From NCBI RefSeq assembly GCF_025370755.1, contig NZ_JAMXFC010000022.1:1-64000 (forward strand): DNA of 64,000 nucleotides, read 5' to 3'. A model generated the notes under the pieces. The model was not told the DNA's origin and ran no database searches. It saw only the letters and a program-made list of their open reading frames with translations. Position numbers and translations under genes: made by a program. The DNA is from Laspinema sp. D2d. GTDB taxonomy: Bacteria; Cyanobacteriota; Cyanobacteriia; Cyanobacteriales; Laspinemataceae. Every line of letters begins with the position of its first letter. The stretch's first letter is position 1. Shown here one piece after another: positions 55,785 through 64,000 of the stretch.

Positions 55785-57929
55785 ATGAAGCCCCTCTTTT
55801 GCAGTAAAGGACATGATAATTTCCCCGGAAGTCGCTTTTGCCAGTCCTGTGGCGAACCTTTAAAGGTGCTAGGCGCGGAGGGAATCTCCATAGGAGCCAT
55901 TTCTGCGGGAACCATTGTGGGCGATCGCTACCGACTGGTGCGAGAACTCGGTCATGGGGGCTTCGGACGCACTTATCTGGCTGAAGATATCAATCGTTTT
56001 AACGAACGGTGCGTTCTTAAAGAATTTGCCCCCAAGGTTCAAGGCACTTACGCCCAACAAAAAGCCGAGGAACTCTTCGCCAGGGAAGCCGGTGTTCTCT
56101 ACCAACTCCAACACCCGCAGATTCCGAAATTCCGGGAACTGTGCCGATCGCCCATTGAGGGTCGCAGTCGGTTGTTTTTGGTGCAAGATTACGTTCCGGG
56201 TCAAAACTACCGGGTATTGCTCTCCCAACGCCGTCAGCAAGGGCAGAAATTCACCGTTGCCGAGGTGACGCAGTTACTCCAACAACTGTTACCTGTTTTG
56301 GATTACATCCACTCGCGCCGGGTGATTCATCGGGATATCTCCCCCGATAATCTGATTTTCAGGAATTTGGATCAGTTGCCGGTTTTGATTGATTTTGGTG
56401 GGGTCAAGCAAGTAGCGGCCCAGGTGGAGTCCCAAGTCATGAGTCCCTCAGTGACGAGTCCTCCCATGCCGGTTGCCACCCGTCTGGGTAAGGTGGGATA
56501 TGCACCGGAAGAACAGATGATGTTGGGACAAGTCTATCCCCACAGTGATTTATATGCCCTTGGGGTAACGGTTTTGGTCTTGTTGACCGGGGAAGAACCC
56601 CAGCCCTTTTTTGATCCCCAGGAGTTGAATTGGGGAGAGGGTGGACTTGGGGAGATGCCACGGGGTTTGCAACAGGTCCTGAAAAAAATGTTGGCCCGTC
56701 GGGTGGGCGATCGCTTCCAAAGCGCAATTCAGGTTTTACAGGCGATCGCTGAGGTCCAATCCCCAGGCACTCTAGGGCCCCAGTCTCAACCTCCGGCCCC
56801 CCCGACCCGGCCCACTTCTGTCCCACCCGGGACGGTGTTTCCCACGGAATTCCCCCCGGAGAACCTTTCTTTGGCTAAAAATATCAATTCGGGGTCATTA
56901 TCTCCCTTCCCCGCATCGGTGGCAGAAATGACGGGGACTGCGGCCATTACTGCAATTCCCCAGTCTCGCCTCGGGCGACTGCCTTGGTGGGGTACGCTCT
57001 TATTGGTGATGATGTTAGTTGTGGGTGCCGGGAGTCTGGGTTGGTGGGGTGGCAGACAGTGGGTGAAATATAATCCGATGCAACCGACGGGCTCTGCTGA
57101 GAAACCGGATTTATTTGAAGATGTTGATCCAGATTTAGCGGAATTTTCCTCCCGTTATTCTCCCGAGGAATTTAAGCGAAAAGAAGCCCTACGCGATCGC
57201 CGAGAGCAACTGGGGATTTCCTATCAATTTTATGTGAATCTGGTTAATGAAGCCTTTTATGAACGATATCCCAGCCAACGGGAGGTTATTTTAAGTTATG
57301 AACCCGTAGATGAACTGTGGCGATCGCGTTGGGATGAATTAGCCGCTGAACTGTTGGATTATTTAGCGACGTTAAGTGACCAAGCGCGCCGGGGTTTGGG
57401 GACTTATGATCACCAACAGCGCGATCGGGTATCAATGGCGGTGAATCGATTACAACTAAGTAGCCGCGCACTTTATGATTTAGCCGATGCTCAATTTTTT
57501 CATCAATTTCCTGAACAGCAAGGGGTCGAGTTTATTAATCAACCCGTCGGCCAAATTTGGCACGCGATCGTTGCCGATCAACTCACCGCCTTACAAGAAG
57601 GAAAAACCTTAGAAACCATTCAATTCTCCCACGGTCAATTTCGGCATCAGGTTACAGGAACCCTCGCCCCTGGTGCAGGAAAAGCCTATACGGCCTATCT
57701 ATCCAAAGGTCAAATTCTTCGCTTATCTTTGCAAGCCAATCGTAATCTACAAATCTCTCTTTATCCGCCAACCAGTACAACAGACCCCCTCTTGGAAGAT
57801 TCTTCAGAACAGTCTTGGAGTGGTGTTTTACCCGAATCGGGCTATTATGAAATTATTGTCATATCCAATGAGAAAGAGTCTGCATCCTATCAACTCAATC
57901 TCGCTGCCGATCGCGTGACTTCAGAGTAA
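55785..57929 (+). CDS. Ser/Thr kinase with 4-Cys zinc prefix and membrane helix
   Basis: 714 residues. A zinc-knuckle prefix (MKPLFCSKGHDNFPGSRFC, then CGEPL) precedes the kinase domain (~45-310): glycine loop LGHGGFGRTYLAED, Lys in CVLKEFAP, HRDISPDNLIF as catalytic loop (Ser replaces the usual Lys), DFGGVKQV as metal motif, and TRLGKVGYAPEEQ as activation segment. A Pro-rich linker and one membrane helix (PWWGTLLLVMMLVVGAGSLG, ~402-422) follow, then an external domain (~450-714) with FYVNLVNEAFYERYPSQR repeats. ATG 55785 begins exactly at the prefix; GTG 55737 would extend it. This is a typical cyanobacterial receptor-like kinase; the ligand is unknown. Confidence 0.92.
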   Translation: MKPLFCSKGHDNFPGSRFCQSCGEPLKVLGAEGISIGAISAGTIVGDRYRLVRELGHGGFGRTYLAEDINRFNERCVLKEFAPKVQGTYAQQKAEELFAREAGVLYQLQHPQIPKFRELCRSPIEGRSRLFLVQDYVPGQNYRVLLSQRRQQGQKFTVAEVTQLLQQLLPVLDYIHSRRVIHRDISPDNLIFRNLDQLPVLIDFGGVKQVAAQVESQVMSPSVTSPPMPVATRLGKVGYAPEEQMMLGQVYPHSDLYALGVTVLVLLTGEEPQPFFDPQELNWGEGGLGEMPRGLQQVLKKMLARRVGDRFQSAIQVLQAIAEVQSPGTLGPQSQPPAPPTRPTSVPPGTVFPTEFPPENLSLAKNINSGSLSPFPASVAEMTGTAAITAIPQSRLGRLPWWGTLLLVMMLVVGAGSLGWWGGRQWVKYNPMQPTGSAEKPDLFEDVDPDLAEFSSRYSPEEFKRKEALRDRREQLGISYQFYVNLVNEAFYERYPSQREVILSYEPVDELWRSRWDELAAELLDYLATLSDQARRGLGTYDHQQRDRVSMAVNRLQLSSRALYDLADAQFFHQFPEQQGVEFINQPVGQIWHAIVADQLTALQEGKTLETIQFSHGQFRHQVTGTLAPGAGKAYTAYLSKGQILRLSLQANRNLQISLYPPTSTTDPLLEDSSEQSWSGVLPESGYYEIIVISNEKESASYQLNLAADRVTSE

Positions 57930-58038
57930 TATCCTGTTCCGGGGTGAGCCATATTGATTAAACCGATTGCCAAATTCTGAAAAGCTGATTGGTGTTTTTA
58001 AGGGGGTGGGGGAATCAATCGGTTATTTGGCAAGCGCT

Positions 58039-60921
58039 CTATTCTTCCTCATCCAGTGCCCCGATCGCCTCATCAAACTTGTTAATGATGTTGAGTAATT
58101 TGGAGACCACGTGTGTAAACACTTTTTTACGTTCTAATAACTTGGGTGTTTGGTTACAAGCACTCAGCACGGTTTCTCTGAGTGGCTCTTTCCCGGAGAA
58201 TTGATAATCCGCAATCATTTGATTAACTGCTTTGATTTTTAAGTTTTCTGTTTGACAAAATTGCTCAATTGCGGTTATCCGCTCTTGAGTCCAGAAGTCC
58301 TGAAAAACGGCTTCGATTTTTTCGTCTGGGTCAAGGGTGGGTAATCGCTCGTCGATAAATTTCTCTAGTAAATCCCGTTTGCTGCGTAATTGCGCTTCGT
58401 TGCCAATGAGTTCCAGGATAGAGGCTTTCTGGCTCTGGTACTCTTCTGACGTGACATCGGTTTGGCGATCGCGCTGGAGGTTGCCCAGGAGTTTGAGGAT
58501 ATAGGAAACATTGATTTCATCTCGCTGGATCAGTTCCAGTTCAAAATCGATTTCCTCGACCCAAGTTTCTTTCTGTTCATCAGATTTTAAGCGCGTTCTC
58601 TCATAGATATCCAGATATTTACTCTTATAATCTTCAAAGGTTTGTTCATCTAAATTTAAGTCGGAAAAACTAAACTCAGTGAATGATTGACTCACATTTA
58701 AAAAGCGAATGATATTCCGAAAAGCCTTAACAAATTTAATTTGGTCATCTTCATTAATCAATTGATTGACATCGTTGGGAATCTTAGCGATCGCCCTCAG
58801 TGCTTGAACCCCCTCATTAAATTGTTCTACATGATACTCATAGGGTTGAATAAAAATTTCTTCCTTGGCGTTTTCATCGGAGAACAGCATAACGGCTTCG
58901 TCTGTATTCTCCTTGAGGTTGCGGAAGCAAACGATATTTCCCTGGGATTTGAGTTCGCCTAGTATGCGATTAGTACGGGAATAGGCTTGAATCAGCCCGT
59001 GATACTTGAGATTTTTGTCAACGTAAAGGGTATTAATTTTTTTGACATCAAATCCGGTGAGGAACATATTAACCACTAAGAGAATATCTGCCCGTTCAGC
59101 ATCTGGGGCATCTTCGCGATCGCGGTCCTTCATCCGTTTGGAAATATCTTTATAATAAGCGTAGAATGCCTGACTATCTTTCGCCGAATGTTGGGTTTTA
59201 TACATCTGGTTATAGTCGGCGATAAATTCATTCAGCTTGTCCCGGCTATGGTGGCGGCGACGGGTATCTGTGGCAATATTAAAATCCGGTTCGCCAATCA
59301 GTCCGTTGGCTTCGTCATCGTTTTCGTTATCAATGGGAGTAAAGATGGTGACAACGCGCAGATCGTGTAATCCCTGTTGTTTTTTGGCTTTAAATGTCTC
59401 GTAATAGGTGATTAGGGCGTTTACACTGCTGACGCCGAACATAGCGGAGAACTTTTTACGGTGGGTTTTCCGGTGATGGTTCTCAATAATCCACTCTACA
59501 ATCAGGGCAATGCGATCGGGGTTTTCAAAAAACTCGCGATCGCCCTTTGGTTCAGTAATGATCGTGCCGTCTTTGCGTTTCAACTTGCCCCAATATTCGA
59601 CGGAAAATTTAAGGACATTTTCATCGGCGATCGCATTGGTGATTACATATCGGTGCAAACATTCGGTAAATAAAGAGGCAGTCGATAGTTTTAAGCCATC
59701 TTTCACATAGACATTTTTCTCGGCAAAAATCGGTGTGCCGGTAAAGCCGAACAGTTGGGCATTTTGGAAAAAGCGGGTGATTTTGCGGTGGGTTTCACCA
59801 AATTGGGAGCGGTGGCACTCGTCAAAGATAAAGATAATCCGTTTATCCCGTAGGGGAGACATATCCGCTTCATGGCGTGAGGAAGTGATCGCCCGGTTGA
59901 GTTTTTGGATCGTAGTGAGGATTAGGCGACTATTCCCCGACATTTGTGTAACGAGTTGTTGAGTGTTATCCGTAGTGTCAACGCAATCGGGGCTATAGTA
60001 GTTAAATTCTTGACTGGTTTGATAGTCGAGATCAGCGCGATCGACCACAAACAGCACTTTATGAACCGTGGGAAGTTCGGTGAGAATTTGGGCAGTTTTG
60101 AAGCTGGTGAGGGTCTTGCCTGAGCCGGTGGTGTGCCAGATATACCCGTTTTTATGGGTGTTTTTGACCCGCTCAATAATAGTTTCGACGGCATAATATT
60201 GGTAGGGACGTAGCACCATCAGCACCTTATTAGATTCGTGCAGGACGATGTATTTACAAATCATTTTGGAGAGGTGGCATTTTTCCAAAAAGCGATCGGT
60301 AAACTCATTGAGATCGGTGATTAGCGTATTGCCTTGGTCTGCCCAATAGAAAGTCTGTTTATACTCTTGTTTCCGGTTATTGGCGTAGTAGCGAGTGTTA
60401 ACCCCGTTGGAGATTACGAATATTTGCACATATTGAAAGAGTCCATTATCTGCACCGTAGGAGTGGCGTTGGTAGCGATTAATTTGGTTAAATGCTTCTT
60501 TAAGTTCGAGTCCCCGGCGTTTAAGTTCAATTTGAACCAGGGGCAAGCCGTTGATTAGTAAAGTTACGTCGTAGCGGTTTTTATAACTGCCTTGGTTGGT
60601 AATCTGGTTGGTGACTTGGTATTGATTTTGACACCAGTGTTCGGTGTTTAAAAATTCTAGGTAAAAAGTGGTGGCGTCGTCGCGCCTGAGTTCCATTTTG
60701 TCCCGGAGGCGTTTAGCGCGATCGAAGACATTACCTTTGTCGAGGTGGTTGAGGATGCTTTTAAATTCTTGGTCGCTGAGGGTGATGTTATTATGTTTTT
60801 CGAGTTGGGTTTTGAGGTTGGCAGTCAGTTCAGCAGCATTGCGGATCGTGACAGGTTCATAGCCCAGTCTGGCAAGGCGTTCAATCAGGTTTTGTTCGAG
60901 TTGTGCTTCAGATTGGCTCAT
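58039..60921 (-). CDS. hsdR: Type I restriction enzyme, R (motor/nuclease) subunit
   Basis: 960 residues. The N-terminal nuclease domain (1-200) has the PD-(D/E)xK core: YDVTLLINGLPLVQIELKRRG (D...E-x-K). The SF2 helicase motor follows: Walker A WHTTGSGKTLTS (motif I), DECHRSQFGE (DExx box), FTGTPIF (motif III) and a C-terminal RecA fold with YSRTNRILGE (motif VI). The C-terminal helical region binds the methylase complex. It cleaves unmethylated DNA after translocation when assembled with HsdS and HsdM. It is the last gene of the minus-strand cluster. hsdM is not within the window and should lie beyond 64000. Confidence 0.96.
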   Translation of the reverse strand: MSQSEAQLEQNLIERLARLGYEPVTIRNAAELTANLKTQLEKHNNITLSDQEFKSILNHLDKGNVFDRAKRLRDKMELRRDDATTFYLEFLNTEHWCQNQYQVTNQITNQGSYKNRYDVTLLINGLPLVQIELKRRGLELKEAFNQINRYQRHSYGADNGLFQYVQIFVISNGVNTRYYANNRKQEYKQTFYWADQGNTLITDLNEFTDRFLEKCHLSKMICKYIVLHESNKVLMVLRPYQYYAVETIIERVKNTHKNGYIWHTTGSGKTLTSFKTAQILTELPTVHKVLFVVDRADLDYQTSQEFNYYSPDCVDTTDNTQQLVTQMSGNSRLILTTIQKLNRAITSSRHEADMSPLRDKRIIFIFDECHRSQFGETHRKITRFFQNAQLFGFTGTPIFAEKNVYVKDGLKLSTASLFTECLHRYVITNAIADENVLKFSVEYWGKLKRKDGTIITEPKGDREFFENPDRIALIVEWIIENHHRKTHRKKFSAMFGVSSVNALITYYETFKAKKQQGLHDLRVVTIFTPIDNENDDEANGLIGEPDFNIATDTRRRHHSRDKLNEFIADYNQMYKTQHSAKDSQAFYAYYKDISKRMKDRDREDAPDAERADILLVVNMFLTGFDVKKINTLYVDKNLKYHGLIQAYSRTNRILGELKSQGNIVCFRNLKENTDEAVMLFSDENAKEEIFIQPYEYHVEQFNEGVQALRAIAKIPNDVNQLINEDDQIKFVKAFRNIIRFLNVSQSFTEFSFSDLNLDEQTFEDYKSKYLDIYERTRLKSDEQKETWVEEIDFELELIQRDEINVSYILKLLGNLQRDRQTDVTSEEYQSQKASILELIGNEAQLRSKRDLLEKFIDERLPTLDPDEKIEAVFQDFWTQERITAIEQFCQTENLKIKAVNQMIADYQFSGKEPLRETVLSACNQTPKLLERKKVFTHVVSKLLNIINKFDEAIGALDEEE

Positions 60922-60930
60922 GGGGATAAT

Positions 60931-61257
60931 TTATTGAAGAATGGTATTAATTTGATGTTTTAGAATGGGTAAATCTTCCAGGACTATTTTCCAGATAATG
61001 TTTAAATCAACTCGAAAATATTCATGCACCAATAAGTTCCTGAAGCCGATAATATCTTGCCAGTTAATTTCTGGATATTGCTGATGAGTTTGAATAGTCA
61101 TAGCTCTGGCTGCCTCGCCAATAATTTGCAACTGTAGAAGTATCCAGCCTTGGATCAATTCATTAGCAAAAAATTCTTTTTTGCCTTGGATGGCATATTT
61201 CTCGATTTTGCCGATCGCTTCTTGGATGTCGAGTAAGCGTTCCCTGTCATTTCTCAT
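60931..61257 (-). CDS. hepT: HepT-like HEPN toxin (DUF86)
   Basis: 108-residue all-helical HEPN ribonuclease toxin. The active motif RX4HXY is intact (R73, H78, Y80 in GFRNLLVHEYF). In characterised MntA/HepT systems the antitoxin AMPylates the Tyr of this motif, which blocks RNase activity. The ATG overlaps the end of mntA (ATGA), so toxin and antitoxin are coupled, antitoxin first. It lies directly before hsdR, within the restriction operon. Confidence 0.93.
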   Translation of the reverse strand: MRNDRERLLDIQEAIGKIEKYAIQGKKEFFANELIQGWILLQLQIIGEAARAMTIQTHQQYPEINWQDIIGFRNLLVHEYFRVDLNIIWKIVLEDLPILKHQINTILQ

Positions 61258-61547
61258 AGGGTGAGCGACTCCTGTAAGACTTGATCGCGGATTCTGTCTT
61301 TGAGTCCGTTGGCGGTGACGACATCAACCTTAATACCGAGCAGGTTTTCTAAATCATGGATGAGACGGACAGGAAACCAGGGGCTAATTTTGTCAATGTC
61401 ATAGTCTACGATTAGATCAAGGTCGCTATTTTGGTCGGCTTCATCTCTGGCGACCGAACCAAAAACCCGCACATTAAAGGCTCCATGCTTGGCGGCGATC
61501 GCTTTAATCTGTTCTCTTAGGGTTGGGGTTAAATCGTTGAAAGTCAT
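61254..61547 (-). CDS. mntA: MntA-like minimal nucleotidyltransferase antitoxin
   Basis: 97 residues with the GSX10DXD nucleotidyltransferase motif intact (GSVARDEADQNSDLDLIVDYD, G30 S31, D42, D44) and following acidic residues. In family members this enzyme transfers AMP to the HepT toxin and neutralises it. It precedes hepT, with 4-base overlap, as in other MntA-HepT pairs. The opening strand NVRVFGSVARDE is canonical. Confidence 0.94.
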   Translation of the reverse strand: MTFNDLTPTLREQIKAIAAKHGAFNVRVFGSVARDEADQNSDLDLIVDYDIDKISPWFPVRLIHDLENLLGIKVDVVTANGLKDRIRDQVLQESLTL

Positions 61548-61551
61548 CGTT

Positions 61552-62136
61552 TTAGGTTGTGGTTTCTAAAGTTAGATCAAGACCCCGATAGACTTGTTCA
61601 ATCGGGACCCTGAGATTGATGCTTTTCAGTTCGACGGTATCCCCTGCTTGATAGTTAATAATTAACCAACTGCTTGCCTCATTTTTATGATACAAATCCA
61701 TTTCGATGCTGGTGGAACTAACCAATAAGTAATCGATTAAGGCTGGGTTTTGGCGGTACATTCGGAATTTTCTACCTCTGTCGTAGGCTTCTGTACTCTT
61801 GGATAAGACTTCGACGATTAGGCAGGGATAGGTGATATATTGGGTGGCAGTTTTGTCGCGATCGTCGCCAGTGACGCTAATATCTGGATAGATATAATGA
61901 TTGGTTTCAGCAATATTAACTCTCAAGTCTGAGTTACCTGTTTCGCATCCACTTCCCTCTAAATGGTTGGCAAATAGGGTTGTGAGTCTGACGGCAATGC
62001 GGCTATGGTTTACGCTGCCGCCACTCATGGCATAAACTCGACCGTTAATCAGTTCATATTTTTCTAGCTGCTGTTCTTCCCAAGCAAAGTATTCTTCTGG
62101 GGTAAGCGGTGGAACATTGTCTTTTGCTACAATCAT
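61552..62136 (-). CDS. Uma2 family (DUF820) endonuclease-like protein
   Basis: 194 residues from the ATG at 62136. The frame is open further upstream to 62274, into the hsdS 3' end, but the extra N-terminus is not family-like. It starts with PPLTPEEYFAWEEQQLEKYE and has GRVYAMSGGSVNHSRIAVRL, DISVTGDDRDK and the PD-(D/E)xK core ending in CLIVEVLSKSTEAYDRGRKF (Glu and Lys of the active site). Uma2 proteins are very numerous in cyanobacteria and probably act as nucleases of unknown target. Placed in the restriction cluster between hsdS and mntA, though it may be an unrelated passenger. Confidence 0.88.
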   Translation of the reverse strand: MIVAKDNVPPLTPEEYFAWEEQQLEKYELINGRVYAMSGGSVNHSRIAVRLTTLFANHLEGSGCETGNSDLRVNIAETNHYIYPDISVTGDDRDKTATQYITYPCLIVEVLSKSTEAYDRGRKFRMYRQNPALIDYLLVSSTSIEMDLYHKNEASSWLIINYQAGDTVELKSINLRVPIEQVYRGLDLTLETTT

Positions 62137-62188
62137 AGTTGGGGATAGGGTCAGTGTGGTTTGGAATGTTTGTTTTGATTTTAACAAT

Positions 62189-63394
62189 TTAGACAAACAA
62201 TTTTTGAAGTAACCCTTTTTTGAATTGTTCGGTTTGGTCGATTTGGCGGGATAGGGTTTCGATTTTGCAATCAATAGTGGTTAGGAAGTTGGCGATTTTT
62301 TCTTGTTCCTCATGCAAACTCGGAAAAATAATTTCTAATTTCTTTATTTGTGTTCCTGTAATCAAGGGTTGTCCAGACCCAAATACCATTGAATTTAACC
62401 GTTTTATTTCAAGCTGTGTTCTAAATAAATAGACATTATTAGGGCTTTTTACTTTTATAATAATCGTATTATCTGTCACTCCATAAACTCCACTTGCATG
62501 AGAAATTTTCCCAGCATTTGCTCCAACCCTAGCTATGAGAATAGCTTCCCCTGAATAGTCGCCCATTTCTGATGTTCCAATGATTCCAGTTGATCCATAA
62601 ACAGGATAATCACCAACCTCTTTGATTGCTTTAGAACGCCCTGAAGATACGCTGTCTACAATATCCTCTAACTTTTTCTTTTCCCAAGGTGGGAAGGGGG
62701 ATCCATCGGGTTGGGTGAAGCGGATTTGTTGGGAGAAGAGTTTTTGCATTACGCCGCGTTTATAGGTTTGCAGGTCTTCCAATTTGCGGCGGAGTTGGTT
62801 GAGGCGCGTATCCACTGCCCCCAAAAAACTCGCGATCTTCTCTTGTTCTTTTACAGATGGAATCGAAATATTCAGCTTCCCTTGCTCAGTTATTCCAATA
62901 TAAGGTCGTGTTCCGCCAGCCGCAAGAACTTTTAGCATCTTTTGAAAGTTAGAAGATACAAAAAAAGATGCCAGAAACAGATTAGATAATAATTTTAAAT
63001 TTTTAACACGATAATAAGTAACCTGCGGAGTAAGCATTATGAAAGGAAACGGAGTTGGGCCCACAATCGCCACCTCTCCGACTGTTCCTTTATGTGTTAA
63101 TAGTACATCGCCCTCCTTAGAAAATCCTTTTTGCAAACTTCTAGCTAAATCTTCTGATATATATGGACATTCACTATACTTAATAACCCCATTTTGAATA
63201 TTATTAGACATTACAAAAGGAATTCCGCTTTTTACATAATCAAAAGATGTGGGGTGTAGATTTCCATGATTACCGTCAAGAGGCTTGTAAATAAAGTTTT
63301 CTTTGACTAATTCTGAGACTGATTTTATCAACCAAGGCTCAATAAAATCAGGAAATCGCAACACCGGCACATTTTTCTTCAATTTCTTACTCAT
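62189..63394 (-). CDS. hsdS: Type I restriction enzyme, specificity subunit
   Basis: 401 residues with two target recognition domains, each followed by a conserved helical spacer: TRD1 (~20-170) then EQEKIASFLGAVDTRLNQLRR; TRD2 (~215-350) then EEQEKIANFLTTIDCKIETL. The duplicated EQEKIA(S/N)FL motif is diagnostic. It reads the DNA target for HsdM and HsdR. The ATG overlaps the fic stop codon by one base (TAATG), so it is coupled to it. The recognised bases cannot be read from the sequence. TRDs are A+T-rich compared with the window, as expected of recently exchanged domains. Confidence 0.95.
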   Translation of the reverse strand: MSKKLKKNVPVLRFPDFIEPWLIKSVSELVKENFIYKPLDGNHGNLHPTSFDYVKSGIPFVMSNNIQNGVIKYSECPYISEDLARSLQKGFSKEGDVLLTHKGTVGEVAIVGPTPFPFIMLTPQVTYYRVKNLKLLSNLFLASFFVSSNFQKMLKVLAAGGTRPYIGITEQGKLNISIPSVKEQEKIASFLGAVDTRLNQLRRKLEDLQTYKRGVMQKLFSQQIRFTQPDGSPFPPWEKKKLEDIVDSVSSGRSKAIKEVGDYPVYGSTGIIGTSEMGDYSGEAILIARVGANAGKISHASGVYGVTDNTIIIKVKSPNNVYLFRTQLEIKRLNSMVFGSGQPLITGTQIKKLEIIFPSLHEEQEKIANFLTTIDCKIETLSRQIDQTEQFKKGLLQKLFV

Positions 63395-64000
63395 TACCTA
63401 TTTTTAAAATTTTTATCAATAAAATCAGTCAATTCCTGATAAAACCCTGGCCCCTTTTGTATATTACTGGTTGCAGTCACCAATAAACTTAAAACTTCCA
63501 CCAATGAACGAATCGCCGCATCACAAACCAAATCAAAAAGCTGGATTAAATCATCTTGATTTTGTTGTCCGTAGGCTAACGCATTAATATAATCATTCCG
63601 AATTTGATTATCAATCACAACAATGGGATACCCCGCTCGAATTAATAGTAAATTCATTAATAATCTAGCCGTTCTCCCATTTCCATCTCGAAAAGGATGA
63701 ATTGAAACGAAACGATAATGAGCCATTGTTGCATATTCTACAGGATGGAGTTTTAAAGCAGTAGCTGAATTGAGCCAGGCCACAAAATCAGCCATTAATT
63801 GAGACAGTAAATAATGGGGAGGATAACGATAATTTGTCCCTGCCGCCATCACATCCAGATTCCGATAACTCCCCGCTTCATCAGGGTTGATTTTTCGGAT
63901 AATTAAATTATGAATTTGTTTGATTTCCCATTGATTAATTTCCGTATCTTTTTGGGCTAACCCTTCAATATAGTCGATCGCATCCTTATGCCCAATTACT
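63394..64000 (-). CDS. fic: Fic domain protein, 5' end beyond the window
   Basis: About 200 residues visible; the start lies beyond 64000 because the minus-strand frame stays open to the edge (IGHKDAIDYIEGLAQKDTEI...). Fic core: the active motif HPFRDGNGRTARLLMN is complete, so AMP transfer or related activity is likely. The visible C-terminus (YQELTDFIDKNFKNR) ends in basic residues. The next gene, hsdS, overlaps it by one base. Fic genes are frequent inside type I restriction loci between hsdM and hsdS; it may be a toxin or a regulator. An internal ATG (63852) is not the real start. Confidence 0.93.
   Translation of the reverse strand, partial: VIGHKDAIDYIEGLAQKDTEINQWEIKQIHNLIIRKINPDEAGSYRNLDVMAAGTNYRYPPHYLLSQLMADFVAWLNSATALKLHPVEYATMAHYRFVSIHPFRDGNGRTARLLMNLLLIRAGYPIVVIDNQIRNDYINALAYGQQNQDDLIQLFDLVCDAAIRSLVEVLSLLVTATSNIQKGPGFYQELTDFIDKNFKNR

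Overview
The window reads as chromosomal DNA of a filamentous, Oscillatoriales-type cyanobacterium. The octamer GCGATCGC (the HIP1 signature) recurs throughout, many proteins are cyanobacterial families (4-Cys-prefix Ser/Thr kinase, large GAF/PAS/GGDEF/EAL sensors, DUF697 GTPases, pentapeptide and RTX proteins, Uma2), the initiator tRNA gene carries a group I intron, and spacers hold several families of short palindromic or G-rich repeats. The genus is not proven from sequence; Oscillatoria acuminata or Laspinema-like organisms are my inference.

Layout. 0-16 kb: an NB-ARC-type ATPase with a vMAP-like HTH, bifunctional AdhE, a secreted fasciclin protein, a GNAT acetyltransferase, a GT2-TPR protein, an RTX protein, the YlqF/RbgA GTPase, a universal stress protein, phosphoglycerate kinase, a two-gene AAA ATPase + PD-(D/E)xK-like module, and cysteine synthase. 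16-33 kb: a small secreted Met/Gln-rich protein, a pentapeptide protein, a fused oligopeptide ABC ATPase, a TagA/CpsF glycosyltransferase, a GH15 / phosphorylase kinase-like protein, two overlapping GTPase genes, the intron-containing tRNA-fMet, a 55-residue SmtA-type metallothionein behind an SmtB-like operator, a Cys-repeat secreted protein, rpsD, moaA and a PPOX flavoprotein. 33-58 kb: a giant GAF/PAS/GGDEF/EAL sensor, a divergent pair of unknown helical proteins, pheS, surE, a GT39 membrane glycosyltransferase, an unknown membrane protein, a histidine kinase, an XisF-like recombinase with a VOC protein, an RsbQ-like hydrolase overlapping a second GGDEF/EAL protein, and a Ser/Thr kinase. 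58-64 kb: a minus-strand defence cluster (fic, hsdS, Uma2 nuclease, mntA, hepT, hsdR) running off the right edge, where hsdM would be expected.

Most genes are single transcription units with their own hairpins. The clear operon-like groups are the ATPase/nuclease pair (4-nt overlap), the DUF697 GTPase pair (17-nt overlap), recombinase/VOC (abutting), hydrolase/GGDEF-EAL (16-nt overlap) and the type I restriction cluster. Spacers are not empty: four sites carry 9-nt GGGGAGGAT-like arrays, three of them as G-rich arm plus inverted C-rich arm, and one of these (46.2-46.7 kb) is nested in a long inverted repeat with 57-nt arms differing at one base.

The best candidates for something under-described are the ATPase/nuclease module (12972-14503), the RsbQ-like/c-di-GMP module (52101-55648), the divergent helical pair (37979-40336), the recombinase-like protein lacking canonical catalytic arginines, and the nested G-array inverted repeats.
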